Source: JABWBD01 sp040768665
GTDB taxonomy: Bacteria > Planctomycetota > Planctomycetia > Pirellulales > Thermoguttaceae
Reading direction: 5' to 3'
Length of the DNA: 64,000 nt
NCBI GenBank assembly: GCA_040768665.1
Contig: JAXGMN010000017.1
Span: forward strand, 181,504-245,503
Under the pieces are notes generated by a model, which was not told the DNA's origin, made no database searches, and worked only from the letters and a program-made list of their open reading frames with translations. Position 1 is the first letter of the stretch. Each line of letters begins with the position of its first letter. Both the position numbers and the translations under genes were made by a program. Shown here one piece after another: positions 49,612-57,691 of the stretch.

Positions 49612-52269
49612 TCACCGTTGGATCACCGTATAGGCGGTGGTTTCGTCGATTCGGATGACAAGACGACCGGCATCGTTCCGCGATTCGACCTTTCGCCCCG
49701 TTGCGTAGCCGTTTTCGTCGCAGGCGACGATTGCACGGGGGCTCGGACCGTTCCAGCGAAGGCTAACGACGGCCTTGATCTTCTCGACCCCCCACGGCGC
49801 AGAGCCGACGGCTTGTATCGTGCCCTCCTTGTCCCGCGTGCCGGAAACGGCCCATCCGTGGAGCTGGTCGACCGTCATGCACTGCAGGAGGATCCTGTCC
49901 GAATCGGAAAGTGGCTGGTCGTCCATCGCCACCACGATGACGGCGCCGTACTCGTTATCCATATCCACTTGCACGTCGGCGCAGCTCAGCGGCCCGCACT
50001 GGCCGAGGAATCCGGCCGCGCCCTGCACTTTGGGCGCGTTGACGGCCGCCAGGCCGGCGCCGTAGTCCCAAATCAGTTCGCCCGTGACGCTCCGAACCTT
50101 CTTCGCGCCCCGGTCGATCGAGCGGCTGACGTCGACCGCGGTCAACGGTTGGGCTTCGTGCTGAAACTGCCGCGTCACGCGTCCCACGTAGAAGGTCAAA
50201 GGATCGATGGCATCGACGGCGGCTTTCGCGGCGGAAACTGACTCGACTTCCGAGGCACGGAACTGATCGATCGCCGCTCCGGCATAAACGTTGGTCCCCT
50301 TCATCGCGTACAGGTCGTCGAGTCGCAGTGTGTCGGTCACCACGGGCGGCGACTGCCGAACGTACTGGCGACGGTAGGCCAGGGCCGTTGCGAAGTAGCT
50401 CCCCAGCGCCACGGGGTTGTTCAGCGGGAACTTGCTGACGCTCTGGTCCCATGCCAGACTGCCGACCGCGAAATGAATCACGCCGTCCAGTCCCAGCAGC
50501 GATCCGTACATCGCCGTGAGGAAGGTGCATTCCGCCCGGTACCGGTTCGGCATGGGCCAGCCAATTTCGGAAACGATGTGCGGATAGCCTTCGGTCTCGA
50601 CAAACGGGAGCGGATTCGCCTCGCGCAGGTGCAGGGCCGACCGGCTTTCGAAAGTCTGGCCGGGGCGAATCGAATAGGAGGCGGCATCGCCCTTGTGATG
50701 GTGATCGAAGTAGCCGTGGCGGTCGATCACGTCGCCCGCCGTGTAACAGTAGCGCTCCAGGGCATCGAGCGTCTTCGCATCGGCCGTATGCCAGTTGCTG
50801 CAGGAAATCAGCCCTTTGTAGCGGCACTTTTCGCGAAAGTGAGCGGCCGCGCGCTGATAGAAGTCCCGCATGTTTTCCGTCAGAAACCGGACCTGGTCGC
50901 CAATCCGCTTTCGTTTGGCTGCATTCGCCTTCAGACCGTCGCTCGTCATCGCCCAGGCGTCGTACAGCTCCATGCGGCCCTCCTGCGCGCGGTCGGCCGA
51001 CTCACGGATATTGCCCCACGCGTCGATCGCACGATCGAGCGAACCGTATCGCCCGGCCAGCCATGTGCCGTAGAGCCGCGTAAACTCCCGCCAACGGTGC
51101 TCAGGCATGTTTTTCTTGGCGAAGGTCCAGAAGAAGTGGCTGTCCTCGTTGACGATCTCGACCATCGCCACGCAGGATTCTTCGCCCAGGGAGACACCCG
51201 TGTATGGATTCTTCGTGTTGAGCAGCGCATCCGCCCAATCGAAATAGATCTCCTGCATTTCGCGGTCGAAATAGAGGAGCATGAAGGGGCGCCGGTCGCC
51301 GTCCAACGAGAACCAGAGGGGGAAGTAGAAGCTCAGCTTGACGTAGATCCCCTGCTGCTTCAATGCGGAGACCATGTGGTGCAGGTCGTCGAGCCGCTGC
51401 CTGTCGACCTGCGGATTACGCGGGCCATAGATCGCCCCGTGCAATCGGACGAGGTTCACGCCGCGCTTGGCGAGAGTCCTGGCAAGATACACGTGCGAGG
51501 TGTGATCCAGTCGCCAGACGCCGGGCCCTACGTTGGCCCCCCAGAACTTCACCTTCTCGCCCGAGCCCAGCACGAAGTCGTTTCCGACCGCCCTGACGGG
51601 CCCGTCCCGGCCGGCAATGTCTTCATTGAGGTGGCGAAGATCGATCACGGCATCGTCGCGGAAATCGTCGACATCCGGCTCCCAAGCAAAGAAGCCGGGG
51701 TCGGCCTTGCCGGTCCGTTCACCCGGCTTCAGCGACCCGCGGGGTATGAACGGTCGCCGGCTGAACACAGAACAGTCGAGACCGCCGTGATTGTTGTTCT
51801 CGCTGTGGAACTTCACGCGCAACACATGGGATCCCCGATCCAGCGCGACCCGGCCGGCGTTGATCCACGAAATGAACCTCATATCGGGCTTGCCGTCCGA
51901 CGCGATGTTCAGGTTTTCGATGGCGCCGCCCATATCGATTTCGACCCACGGTCCGCCGTCAAGCCGGTACGACATGCGCGGGCCGGCGACGGAGTTCGCC
52001 CGAACCCAGAAGAAGTACTCGCCCTCAACCGGGATTTCGAAGCGAAACTCAGCTTCGGGAGCCTTTCCGCCGGCAAAATGGGACAACCACTGGCCGCCCG
52101 ACAAGTTTTCTCGCACGACGCTGTCGTACCAGCCGTGCCGCCGCATCGTGTGATTCGTCGTGCTTTCGCCCTCGATCCACACGTAATCGCCCGCTTGAGT
52201 GACGAAACCCGTCGAGCACGCCCCAACCATCACGAATAGTACCGCCCTGAACCACACTTTCGCACCCAT
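49612..52269 (-). CDS. Large exported glycoside-hydrolase-like (clan GH-A type) protein
   Basis: About 885 residues. After a signal segment (WFRAVLFVMVGACSTGFVTQ) comes a carbohydrate-binding jelly-roll (about 27-165: YVWIEGESTTNHTMRRHGWY through LRVKFHSENNN). A TIM-barrel-like domain spans about 230-650, with LARTLAKRGVNLVRLHGAIY at the first strands, VAMVEIVNEDSHFFW (candidate acid/base Glu after Asn), and YPHIVSEIGWPMPNRYRAEC (candidate nucleophile Glu). A beta-rich C-terminal region follows. Substrate not predictable. The ORF is open to 52416, but ATG 52269 fits the signal peptide; no start has a good RBS. Confidence 0.8.
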   Translation of the reverse strand: MGAKVWFRAVLFVMVGACSTGFVTQAGDYVWIEGESTTNHTMRRHGWYDSVVRENLSGGQWLSHFAGGKAPEAEFRFEIPVEGEYFFWVRANSVAGPRMSYRLDGGPWVEIDMGGAIENLNIASDGKPDMRFISWINAGRVALDRGSHVLRVKFHSENNNHGGLDCSVFSRRPFIPRGSLKPGERTGKADPGFFAWEPDVDDFRDDAVIDLRHLNEDIAGRDGPVRAVGNDFVLGSGEKVKFWGANVGPGVWRLDHTSHVYLARTLAKRGVNLVRLHGAIYGPRNPQVDRQRLDDLHHMVSALKQQGIYVKLSFYFPLWFSLDGDRRPFMLLYFDREMQEIYFDWADALLNTKNPYTGVSLGEESCVAMVEIVNEDSHFFWTFAKKNMPEHRWREFTRLYGTWLAGRYGSLDRAIDAWGNIRESADRAQEGRMELYDAWAMTSDGLKANAAKRKRIGDQVRFLTENMRDFYQRAAAHFREKCRYKGLISCSNWHTADAKTLDALERYCYTAGDVIDRHGYFDHHHKGDAASYSIRPGQTFESRSALHLREANPLPFVETEGYPHIVSEIGWPMPNRYRAECTFLTAMYGSLLGLDGVIHFAVGSLAWDQSVSKFPLNNPVALGSYFATALAYRRQYVRQSPPVVTDTLRLDDLYAMKGTNVYAGAAIDQFRASEVESVSAAKAAVDAIDPLTFYVGRVTRQFQHEAQPLTAVDVSRSIDRGAKKVRSVTGELIWDYGAGLAAVNAPKVQGAAGFLGQCGPLSCADVQVDMDNEYGAVIVVAMDDQPLSDSDRILLQCMTVDQLHGWAVSGTRDKEGTIQAVGSAPWGVEKIKAVVSLRWNGPSPRAIVACDENGYATGRKVESRNDAGRLVIRIDETTAYTVIQR

Positions 52270-52473
52270 CGAGAAAGAAAAGAAGTATGTTGAGCCAACG
52301 TCTTCAGGCATTCCCGCCATTAGACCATGCCGCACGGCCACAGACCAGGAGGCCATCGAGATGATTCCTTTGTCCGCCTTGACCGTCCGATTCTTCCGCC
52401 CTAGACTCACGGGCATGGCGGTGGTTGCTCATCCGCCAACTCGACGAGCCTCGGCATCGAGAGAAGCATACGC

Positions 52474-52680
52474 TATGAATCGGACGACCAATGCGATCGA
52501 GGTCGGGCCGGACGGCCGGCTGCACGTCGTCGTCTCCAACACGCTTCCGATCCCTGAGACCGGGCCCGCGGCACGCTACTACGGCGGTTCGCATCTCTAC
52601 TCGGACAACGGTGGAGACACCTGGCGGCAGTTCGGCGTCTCCGCTCCGCTGGCCGGACAGAACGTGAGTCAAAGATCATG
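52474..52680 (+). pseudogene. Fragment of a BNR_4 propeller gene
   Basis: About 55 codons (TNAIEVGPDGRLHVVVSNTL, then AARYYGGSHLYSDNGGDTWR) nearly repeat the centre of the BNR_4 protein encoded at 32005-33429. Sequence on either side is unrelated; there is no complete gene. The rest of the gap 52270-52473 shows no feature. Confidence 0.7.
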
Positions 52681-54018
52681 TCAAGACAGCGAGTTACCTT
52701 GTACGTGGTGATTGCAGTGGGGAACCTCCTCGTGCGAGCCGCAGCGTTCGCCGCTTCTGAAGGAAATGCCTCGCCGGACGGCGACGGCCGGCGTCGCACG
52801 TGCCTTGCGGATGAGCCTGTTGTCGTGACCTGCGTGTCCGACCCGCGCAACCAGATCGCCTACTGCCCAGCGCTGGAAATCCTTCCCGGCGGACGTCTCG
52901 TCGGCACCATGCTGACGCACGACCGCCGCAAGGACGCCGTGCATGAATGGCTGGTCAGCGTGTTCACCAGCGACGACCGCGGCCGATCGTGGAGACACCG
53001 CAAGGACCTTGCGATGGTCGACGGCCAACCGTTCTTCGCGGGCGGCGCCGTCTACGTCGTTGGCGGCCGAGAGGATCTCTTCATCTCGCGATCGGACGAC
53101 GAGGGCACGACCTGGTCGGACCTGGTTCCGCTGGAGACCGGCAAGAAATGGTATTCGTTTCCCGGTCCGCCCATCCGTACCGGAGGGCGGATCTATCTCG
53201 AAAAAGAATGCCGCACGGAGCCGACGGCGCACGGATTCCCCGTATGGATTCTCGCACCCGTGGTGATCTCGGCCCGCATGGACGCCGATCTCACGCGTCC
53301 GGAGTCGTGGACCTACAGCAGCGTGCTGAGCTATCGGGATGCGCTGGCCCGCTATGGAACGCCGAATCTCCTAGGCGTCCCTTTCCACTCGCCACGGCTC
53401 AACCGCGCCGACGCTGCGATGCAACAGACCAGGTGCGCCGGATGGGGCGAGGGAAACCTCGTTCGGATCCACGACCCCGACCACGTCTGGTACGACAAGA
53501 GCGCGCGGACGCTGCACATCTTTCTGCGGGCGGAGACGGGGCGGTCCGGATTGGCGGCGATGGCCAAGGCCGTCGAAGCCGACGATGGCACGATCACGGT
53601 GGATCTCGAGCGTGCTCCGTCCGGCGAGCCGGTCTTGTTCGTGCCGCTCCCCGGAGGGCAGGGAGCGTTCAACATCTTGTACGACCAGAAGACGCGTTTG
53701 TACTGGCTCATTTCCTCGCAATCGGCGGACTCGATGCGAACGCGCGAGTCACTGGATCCCTGGCACTACGGCCTGCCGGCAAACGAGCGGTCGCGGATCG
53801 CGCTGCACTTCTCGACCAACTGCATGGACTGGTGCTTCGCCGGACTGATCGCCGACGCCGCGGGCGCGAGGCGATCGTACTTCCACGGCAGCACGGTGAT
53901 CGACGGCGACGACCTTCTTGTCCTGATGCGCATGGCCGACGAGCATGCGGTCAACAAGCACAACTCGAACCTGATCACGTTCCACCGGGTCCGCGAGTTT
54001 CGGCGGCTGGCACATTAA
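52678..54018 (+). CDS. Exported sialidase-superfamily (BNR/Asp-box) protein
   Basis: 446 residues with a signal peptide (VTLYVVIAVGNLLVRAAAFA). Asp-box motifs TSDDRGRSWRHR and SRSDDEGTTWSDL lie near 98 and 138, and the propeller pattern LEILPGGRLVGTMLTHDRRK, IRTGGRIYLEKE, and VWYDKSARTLHIFLRAETG continues through the protein. The fold is that of sialidases and related exo-glycosidases; the usual Arg triad cannot be assigned with confidence. The ATG has no clear RBS and overlaps the end of the BNR_4 fragment. A hairpin terminator follows. Confidence 0.78.
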   Translation: MSRQRVTLYVVIAVGNLLVRAAAFAASEGNASPDGDGRRRTCLADEPVVVTCVSDPRNQIAYCPALEILPGGRLVGTMLTHDRRKDAVHEWLVSVFTSDDRGRSWRHRKDLAMVDGQPFFAGGAVYVVGGREDLFISRSDDEGTTWSDLVPLETGKKWYSFPGPPIRTGGRIYLEKECRTEPTAHGFPVWILAPVVISARMDADLTRPESWTYSSVLSYRDALARYGTPNLLGVPFHSPRLNRADAAMQQTRCAGWGEGNLVRIHDPDHVWYDKSARTLHIFLRAETGRSGLAAMAKAVEADDGTITVDLERAPSGEPVLFVPLPGGQGAFNILYDQKTRLYWLISSQSADSMRTRESLDPWHYGLPANERSRIALHFSTNCMDWCFAGLIADAAGARRSYFHGSTVIDGDDLLVLMRMADEHAVNKHNSNLITFHRVREFRRLAH

Positions 54019-54057
54019 GGCGTGTGGCAGATGATCGCATCCCCTCACGATTGCTAT

Positions 54058-54087
54058 CAGCCCGGCTGCTTCCCAGCAGCCGGGCTG
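54058..54087 (+). terminator. Hairpin after the BNR sialidase-like gene
   Basis: CAGCCCGGCTGCT-TCCC-AGCAGCCGGGCTG, a perfect 13-bp stem, 40 bases after the stop. No T-run. The identical stem occurs at 61077-61105. Confidence 0.6.
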
Positions 54088-54260
54088 ATATGCGGGTAGA
54101 TTCTCATCTGCCGCCCGCCTAAGCGTCTCCCCCGACAGACGCCCTCAAGGCGAGCACACTCTTGTTGGTGCCGAAGGCGGCGCGGTAGAATCGCGTCAGA
54201 GGCACGCGGACGCCATTCGAAGCCCGTGGCATGATCCCACCGAGGCGGGTTCAGGCGGAA

Positions 54261-54358
54261 GAGAGGGGGACAGGTCCATGTTTTCGGCCAACGTCTTTGA
54301 CGCCAAAACACTCGAATTGGCCGAAAAATGGACCAGGCCCCGGCCATCGGCATAGCGG
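54261..54358. repeat. Dispersed palindromic repeat, copy 2
   Basis: Second copy of the element at 46446-46543, with the same arms (GGGGACAGGTCCATGTTTTC, then GAAAAATGGACC) and spacer. The copies differ mainly in the spacer and at the right edge. It lies 26 bases upstream of the Uma2 start. Confidence 0.7.
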
Positions 54359-54383
54359 ATGTTCTATCGAGAAAGAGGTCGCA

Positions 54384-55004
54384 ATGAGCGTAGTGACAGA
54401 TACTCGTGGCCTTGTCTGGCTGTGGGGTGTGCCATGGGAGGAGTACATTCGTCTCCGCGACATTCCCGAAAGCCGCAATGTCCGAATGACCTACGACGAA
54501 GGGAGCCTCGAGTTGATGTCGCCTTCCAAGCTGCACGAGCGGATCGCCGAACTGCTGGGCCATCTTGTGATCGCTTGGACACTGGATCGCGAAATCCCCG
54601 TCGAGAGCTGCGGGAGCACGACTTTTCGGCGCGAGGATCTGCAAAAGGGATTGGAGCCGGATAAATGTTACTATCTCCAACATCTGGCGGAGGTTCGCGA
54701 CCGGGACGATCTGGACCTTGCAACCGATCCCCCGCCCGATCTGGTGATCGAAGTCGACGTCTCCTCTCCTTCTCGCCGCCGGTTTCCGATCTACGCCAGA
54801 CTCGGCGTGCCGGAGGTATGGCTCTGGCGCAACGACACGCTGCAGTTTTTTCTCCTCGGCGCTGATAGGCAGTATGCCGCAACCGACGATAGCGTCTCAC
54901 TGCCGGGCTTTCCTCGCCGGCTTGCGGAACAACTCCTTGCCCAGGTCCGCGCGAAGGACGATACCGCATTGCTTCGCGAATTCCGGCAGGCAATAGGAGA
55001 ATGA
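54384..55004 (+). CDS. Uma2 family (DUF820) putative restriction-endonuclease-like protein
   Basis: 206 residues of the Uma2/DUF820 family, a PD-(D/E)XK-nuclease-related fold abundant in planctomycetes and cyanobacteria. Landmarks are VPWEEYIRLRDIPESRNVRM, LELMSPSKLHERIAELLGHL, SCGSTTFRREDLQKGLEPDK, the active-site-like strand PDLVIEVDVSSPSRRRFPIY, and GVPEVWLWRND. ATG 54384 follows GAGG at good spacing; the longer ORF from 54231 would run through the palindromic repeat. Biological role of the family is not settled. Confidence 0.88.
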   Translation: MSVVTDTRGLVWLWGVPWEEYIRLRDIPESRNVRMTYDEGSLELMSPSKLHERIAELLGHLVIAWTLDREIPVESCGSTTFRREDLQKGLEPDKCYYLQHLAEVRDRDDLDLATDPPPDLVIEVDVSSPSRRRFPIYARLGVPEVWLWRNDTLQFFLLGADRQYAATDDSVSLPGFPRRLAEQLLAQVRAKDDTALLREFRQAIGE

Positions 55005-55027
55005 GATCGTTTCCTCTCGACCGTCTT

Positions 55028-55756
55028 CTATCGCCTGCTGTAGTCCTCCGGCAGATAGAGCATCCGACCGCAGGACTTGCACTGGATCGGATTGGCCAGC
55101 ATGAGCGAGTTGATCATGTTGACCGGGATGTGTTGATTGCATCCGCTGCAGTAATCGCCGTTGACCATCGCCAGGGCGTCCTCTCCGCGAGCACGCACCA
55201 GGCGCACGTAGAGGAGCTTGAATTCACTGGGAAGATCGTTTTCCGCTTCCCGCATTTCCCGCTGGAGCCGGTCGATATCGGCGCCGAGGAGCGGTTCCTT
55301 TTCGCCGAACTCCTTGGACAGCTTTTCGGAGTCCTGTCTGGCTTTCGCGACCGCCGCCTTGGCTTGGGCGACTTTGCCGGCCATCTGGTCGGCCTTTTCC
55401 ATCGCCTCGAGGATTTCATCGGCCAGAACGCTATTGGTCATTTCGTCGGCGGCGATCTGTTCTTTCAGCGCCTGGTACTCGCGGTTGTCGGCAGCCTGCT
55501 GGAGTTGCAGACGGCGCTTGGCGACCTGGGCTTCGCCCGAGTCGAGCTGGAGCTGTTTCTTGTCCGTCGCGATGCGGAGCGCCTTAGCCTCGGCCTCCAC
55601 GGCGGTGAGTTCGGCGCTCAGCCGGTCGATGTTGGTCTGCTGGGCGCGGATGAGTCGGGGGCCTCGCTCCAAGCGTTCCCGAAGGTCCTCCAACTGCTGG
55701 TGAATCCGGTGCAGTGTTCGAAGGGTACTCGTGACAACGTGAGCCTCAGTAGACAT
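55028..55756 (-). CDS. Coiled-coil protein with C4 zinc ribbon (zf-RING_7/CT398 type)
   Basis: 242 residues: a long helical hairpin of coiled coil (about 5-180, e.g. LRTLHRIHQQLEDLRERLER, QALKEQIAADEMTNSVLADE) and a C-terminal zinc ribbon with two CxxC pairs (YCSGCNQHIPVNMINSL and IQCKSCGRMLYLPEDYSRR). This is the domain order of the CT398/zf-RING_7 family, of which some members interact with sigma54 or secretion proteins; the role here is unknown. It lies downstream of rpoD but behind a strong terminator, so it probably has its own promoter. Confidence 0.82.
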   Translation of the reverse strand: MSTEAHVVTSTLRTLHRIHQQLEDLRERLERGPRLIRAQQTNIDRLSAELTAVEAEAKALRIATDKKQLQLDSGEAQVAKRRLQLQQAADNREYQALKEQIAADEMTNSVLADEILEAMEKADQMAGKVAQAKAAVAKARQDSEKLSKEFGEKEPLLGADIDRLQREMREAENDLPSEFKLLYVRLVRARGEDALAMVNGDYCSGCNQHIPVNMINSLMLANPIQCKSCGRMLYLPEDYSRR

Positions 55757-55865
55757 TCTTTTATCGATTTCTGGTGTCGTAGTGAAAAAAGTGAGCCTAT
55801 CTCAAGAACTCGCGACAGCCCGCAAAGGCGGTGCTCCTGCGAGGTCCCGGGATAGGCTCGTGAAA

Positions 55866-55902
55866 ACAAAAAAACCGCTGGCCGTTGCGGGGCCAGCGGT
55901 TT
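55866..55902 (-). terminator. Rho-independent terminator of rpoD
   Basis: On the minus strand AAACCGCTGGCC - 7-nt loop - GGCCAGCGGTTT followed by a T-rich run (TTTTTTTGTTTT). A 12-bp perfect stem starting 12 bases after the rpoD stop. Confidence 0.88.
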
Positions 55903-55913
55903 GACGGCTTCGG

Positions 55914-57584
55914 TCAACCCGCCACTCGCTCGAGAAATCCTTCGAGTTGTTGGCTCCGGACCGGGTGCTGGAGCTTCTTGACCGCCTTCGCCTCGATCTG
56001 GCGAACCCGCTCGCGAGTAACCTTGAAAATCCTGCCCACCTCTTCGAGGGTATACGTGTAACCATCTCCGAGGCCATACCGCAAGCGGATAATCTCGCGC
56101 TCGCGATAGGTGAGCGTCTTGAGGAGGGCTTCAATGCGGTCGCGAAGCATTTCATTCGTGGCGGCCCTGTCGGGCTTGAGGTTTGCGCCGTCTTCGATGA
56201 ATTCGCCGAAGCAGCTATCCTCGCTTTCTCCCACCGGCCGATCCAGGCTAACCGGATGGCGGCCCATGTTCAGCACCCGCCGGACCTCGTCGACACTCAA
56301 ATCGGCGCTGGCGGCGAGTTCTTCTGTTGTCGGCTCTCGACCCATTTCTTGCAAGAGCCTCTTCGAAGTATTTTTCAGCTTGCTGAGCACATCGATCATA
56401 TGCACCGGGATCCGGATGGTTCGGGCCTGATCGGCGATAGCTCGCGTGATTGCCTGGCGGATCCACCATGTGGCGTAGGTGGAGAACTTATAGCCCCGGC
56501 GATACTCGTACTTGTCTACGGCTCGCATCAAGCCGGTGTTCCCCTCCTGGATGAGGTCCAGGAAGTTCATCCCCCGATTGCGGTATTTTTTCGCAATCGA
56601 AACAACCAGGCGGAGATTGCCCCCGGAGAGTTCCCGTTTGGCGTCTTCGTACTCGCGATACTGGGTCCGCATCTGCTCGCAGCGGCGGCGCATGCTCCGC
56701 GGGCTTTCCTGGGTAAGGATCATCAGATCGCGGAGTTCGCGGCGAAGGTTGGCTCGCTCGTGCATGGGAGCGGGTCGGTGACGCAACTCGCGGAGACGAT
56801 TCCGGAGGAAGTCCATCCGCTGGGAGATATCTTCCATCTGCCGCATCATCGCCTGAATGCGGCGAGTCCGCAGGCTCAGTTCCTCGACCAGGACCAGGGC
56901 CTTCCGGCGGCTGCGGATAAACCGCTTGCGAGCCGCGGCGCGTTGGTCCTCGGGGGTCCGCCTGCTGATCATGGCGCGGAAATCCTGCTCGCTCTGCCGG
57001 TTCAGATGCTCGAGCGTAAGGAGGTTGTGCGGCATGCGAGCCATGATCTGCTCTTTGGTGAGCCGCTCGGTCAGCGACACCTTAACGGTGCGATCGAACG
57101 GAAGTCCCCCGCGATGCACCTTTACGAGCGTTGCAATCGTGTTCCGCATCGCCAGATTGCAGCCGATCACGGTGCGGCGGAAGCGCTTGCGGGCGATCTC
57201 GATTCGCTTCGCCAGAGAGATTTCCTGGCTTCGATCCAACAACGGAATCTCCGCCATCTGGCTCAGGTAGAGGCGAATGGGATCGTTGCTCCACTTGGGA
57301 ACATCGGGAGCGGTCAGGAGCTTGAGTTCGGCAGTGACCGGAATGCCGTCCTTGTCCAGTTCGGCGTCCGGTTCGTCGCCCGCGACGGCTTCGAAGAACT
57401 CCGGCGCCGGCGGTTCGTTGAGCAGTTCGATGCCCTGCTCGTCCATCGCGATGAGAAGATTGTCGAGTTTCTCCGGGTCAACGGCTTCGTCGGGCAGATA
57501 ACGGATGACCTCGTCGTAGGTGAGGTATCCCTGGGCCTTGCCCTTGGCAACCAATTCCTTCAACTCGTTGTCGATATGGTCCAC
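55914..57584 (-). CDS. rpoD: Primary RNA polymerase sigma factor (sigma70)
   Basis: 556 residues, housekeeping sigma. Region 1.1 is recognisable (about 1-70: LKELVAKGKAQGYLTYDEVI), region 1.2 reads NDPIRLYLSQMAEIPLL, then comes a 150-residue basic, helical non-conserved insert. Regions 2.1-2.4 contain NLRLVVSIAKKYRNRGMNFL, DLIQEGNTGLMRAVDKYEYR and YATWWIRQAITRAIADQART; region 3 and region 4 (TYTLEEVGRIFKVTRERVRQ) follow. GTG start with AGGAGA six bases upstream. It lies 107 bases downstream of dnaG, the classical macromolecular-synthesis order. Confidence 0.96.
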   Translation of the reverse strand: MDHIDNELKELVAKGKAQGYLTYDEVIRYLPDEAVDPEKLDNLLIAMDEQGIELLNEPPAPEFFEAVAGDEPDAELDKDGIPVTAELKLLTAPDVPKWSNDPIRLYLSQMAEIPLLDRSQEISLAKRIEIARKRFRRTVIGCNLAMRNTIATLVKVHRGGLPFDRTVKVSLTERLTKEQIMARMPHNLLTLEHLNRQSEQDFRAMISRRTPEDQRAAARKRFIRSRRKALVLVEELSLRTRRIQAMMRQMEDISQRMDFLRNRLRELRHRPAPMHERANLRRELRDLMILTQESPRSMRRRCEQMRTQYREYEDAKRELSGGNLRLVVSIAKKYRNRGMNFLDLIQEGNTGLMRAVDKYEYRRGYKFSTYATWWIRQAITRAIADQARTIRIPVHMIDVLSKLKNTSKRLLQEMGREPTTEELAASADLSVDEVRRVLNMGRHPVSLDRPVGESEDSCFGEFIEDGANLKPDRAATNEMLRDRIEALLKTLTYREREIIRLRYGLGDGYTYTLEEVGRIFKVTRERVRQIEAKAVKKLQHPVRSQQLEGFLERVAG

Positions 57585-57691
57585 CTATCTCTCCTTGCGC
57601 CTCGTGCGCACCAGGTGAAACGGATCGTTGGCCGCGAACTCCACGCGTCGACGCGGGAACGGACGGCGGTGCGGCCGACCCGGACACGGTC

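Noticed and set aside
49612..52416. Start of the glycoside-hydrolase-like gene at 52416
   Set aside because: It would place about 50 non-conserved residues before a clear signal segment; ATG 52269 fits better, although no start has a strong RBS.
54231..54383. N-terminal extension of the Uma2 protein
   Set aside because: It translates the palindromic repeat; ATG 54384 has an RBS and matches the usual family start.
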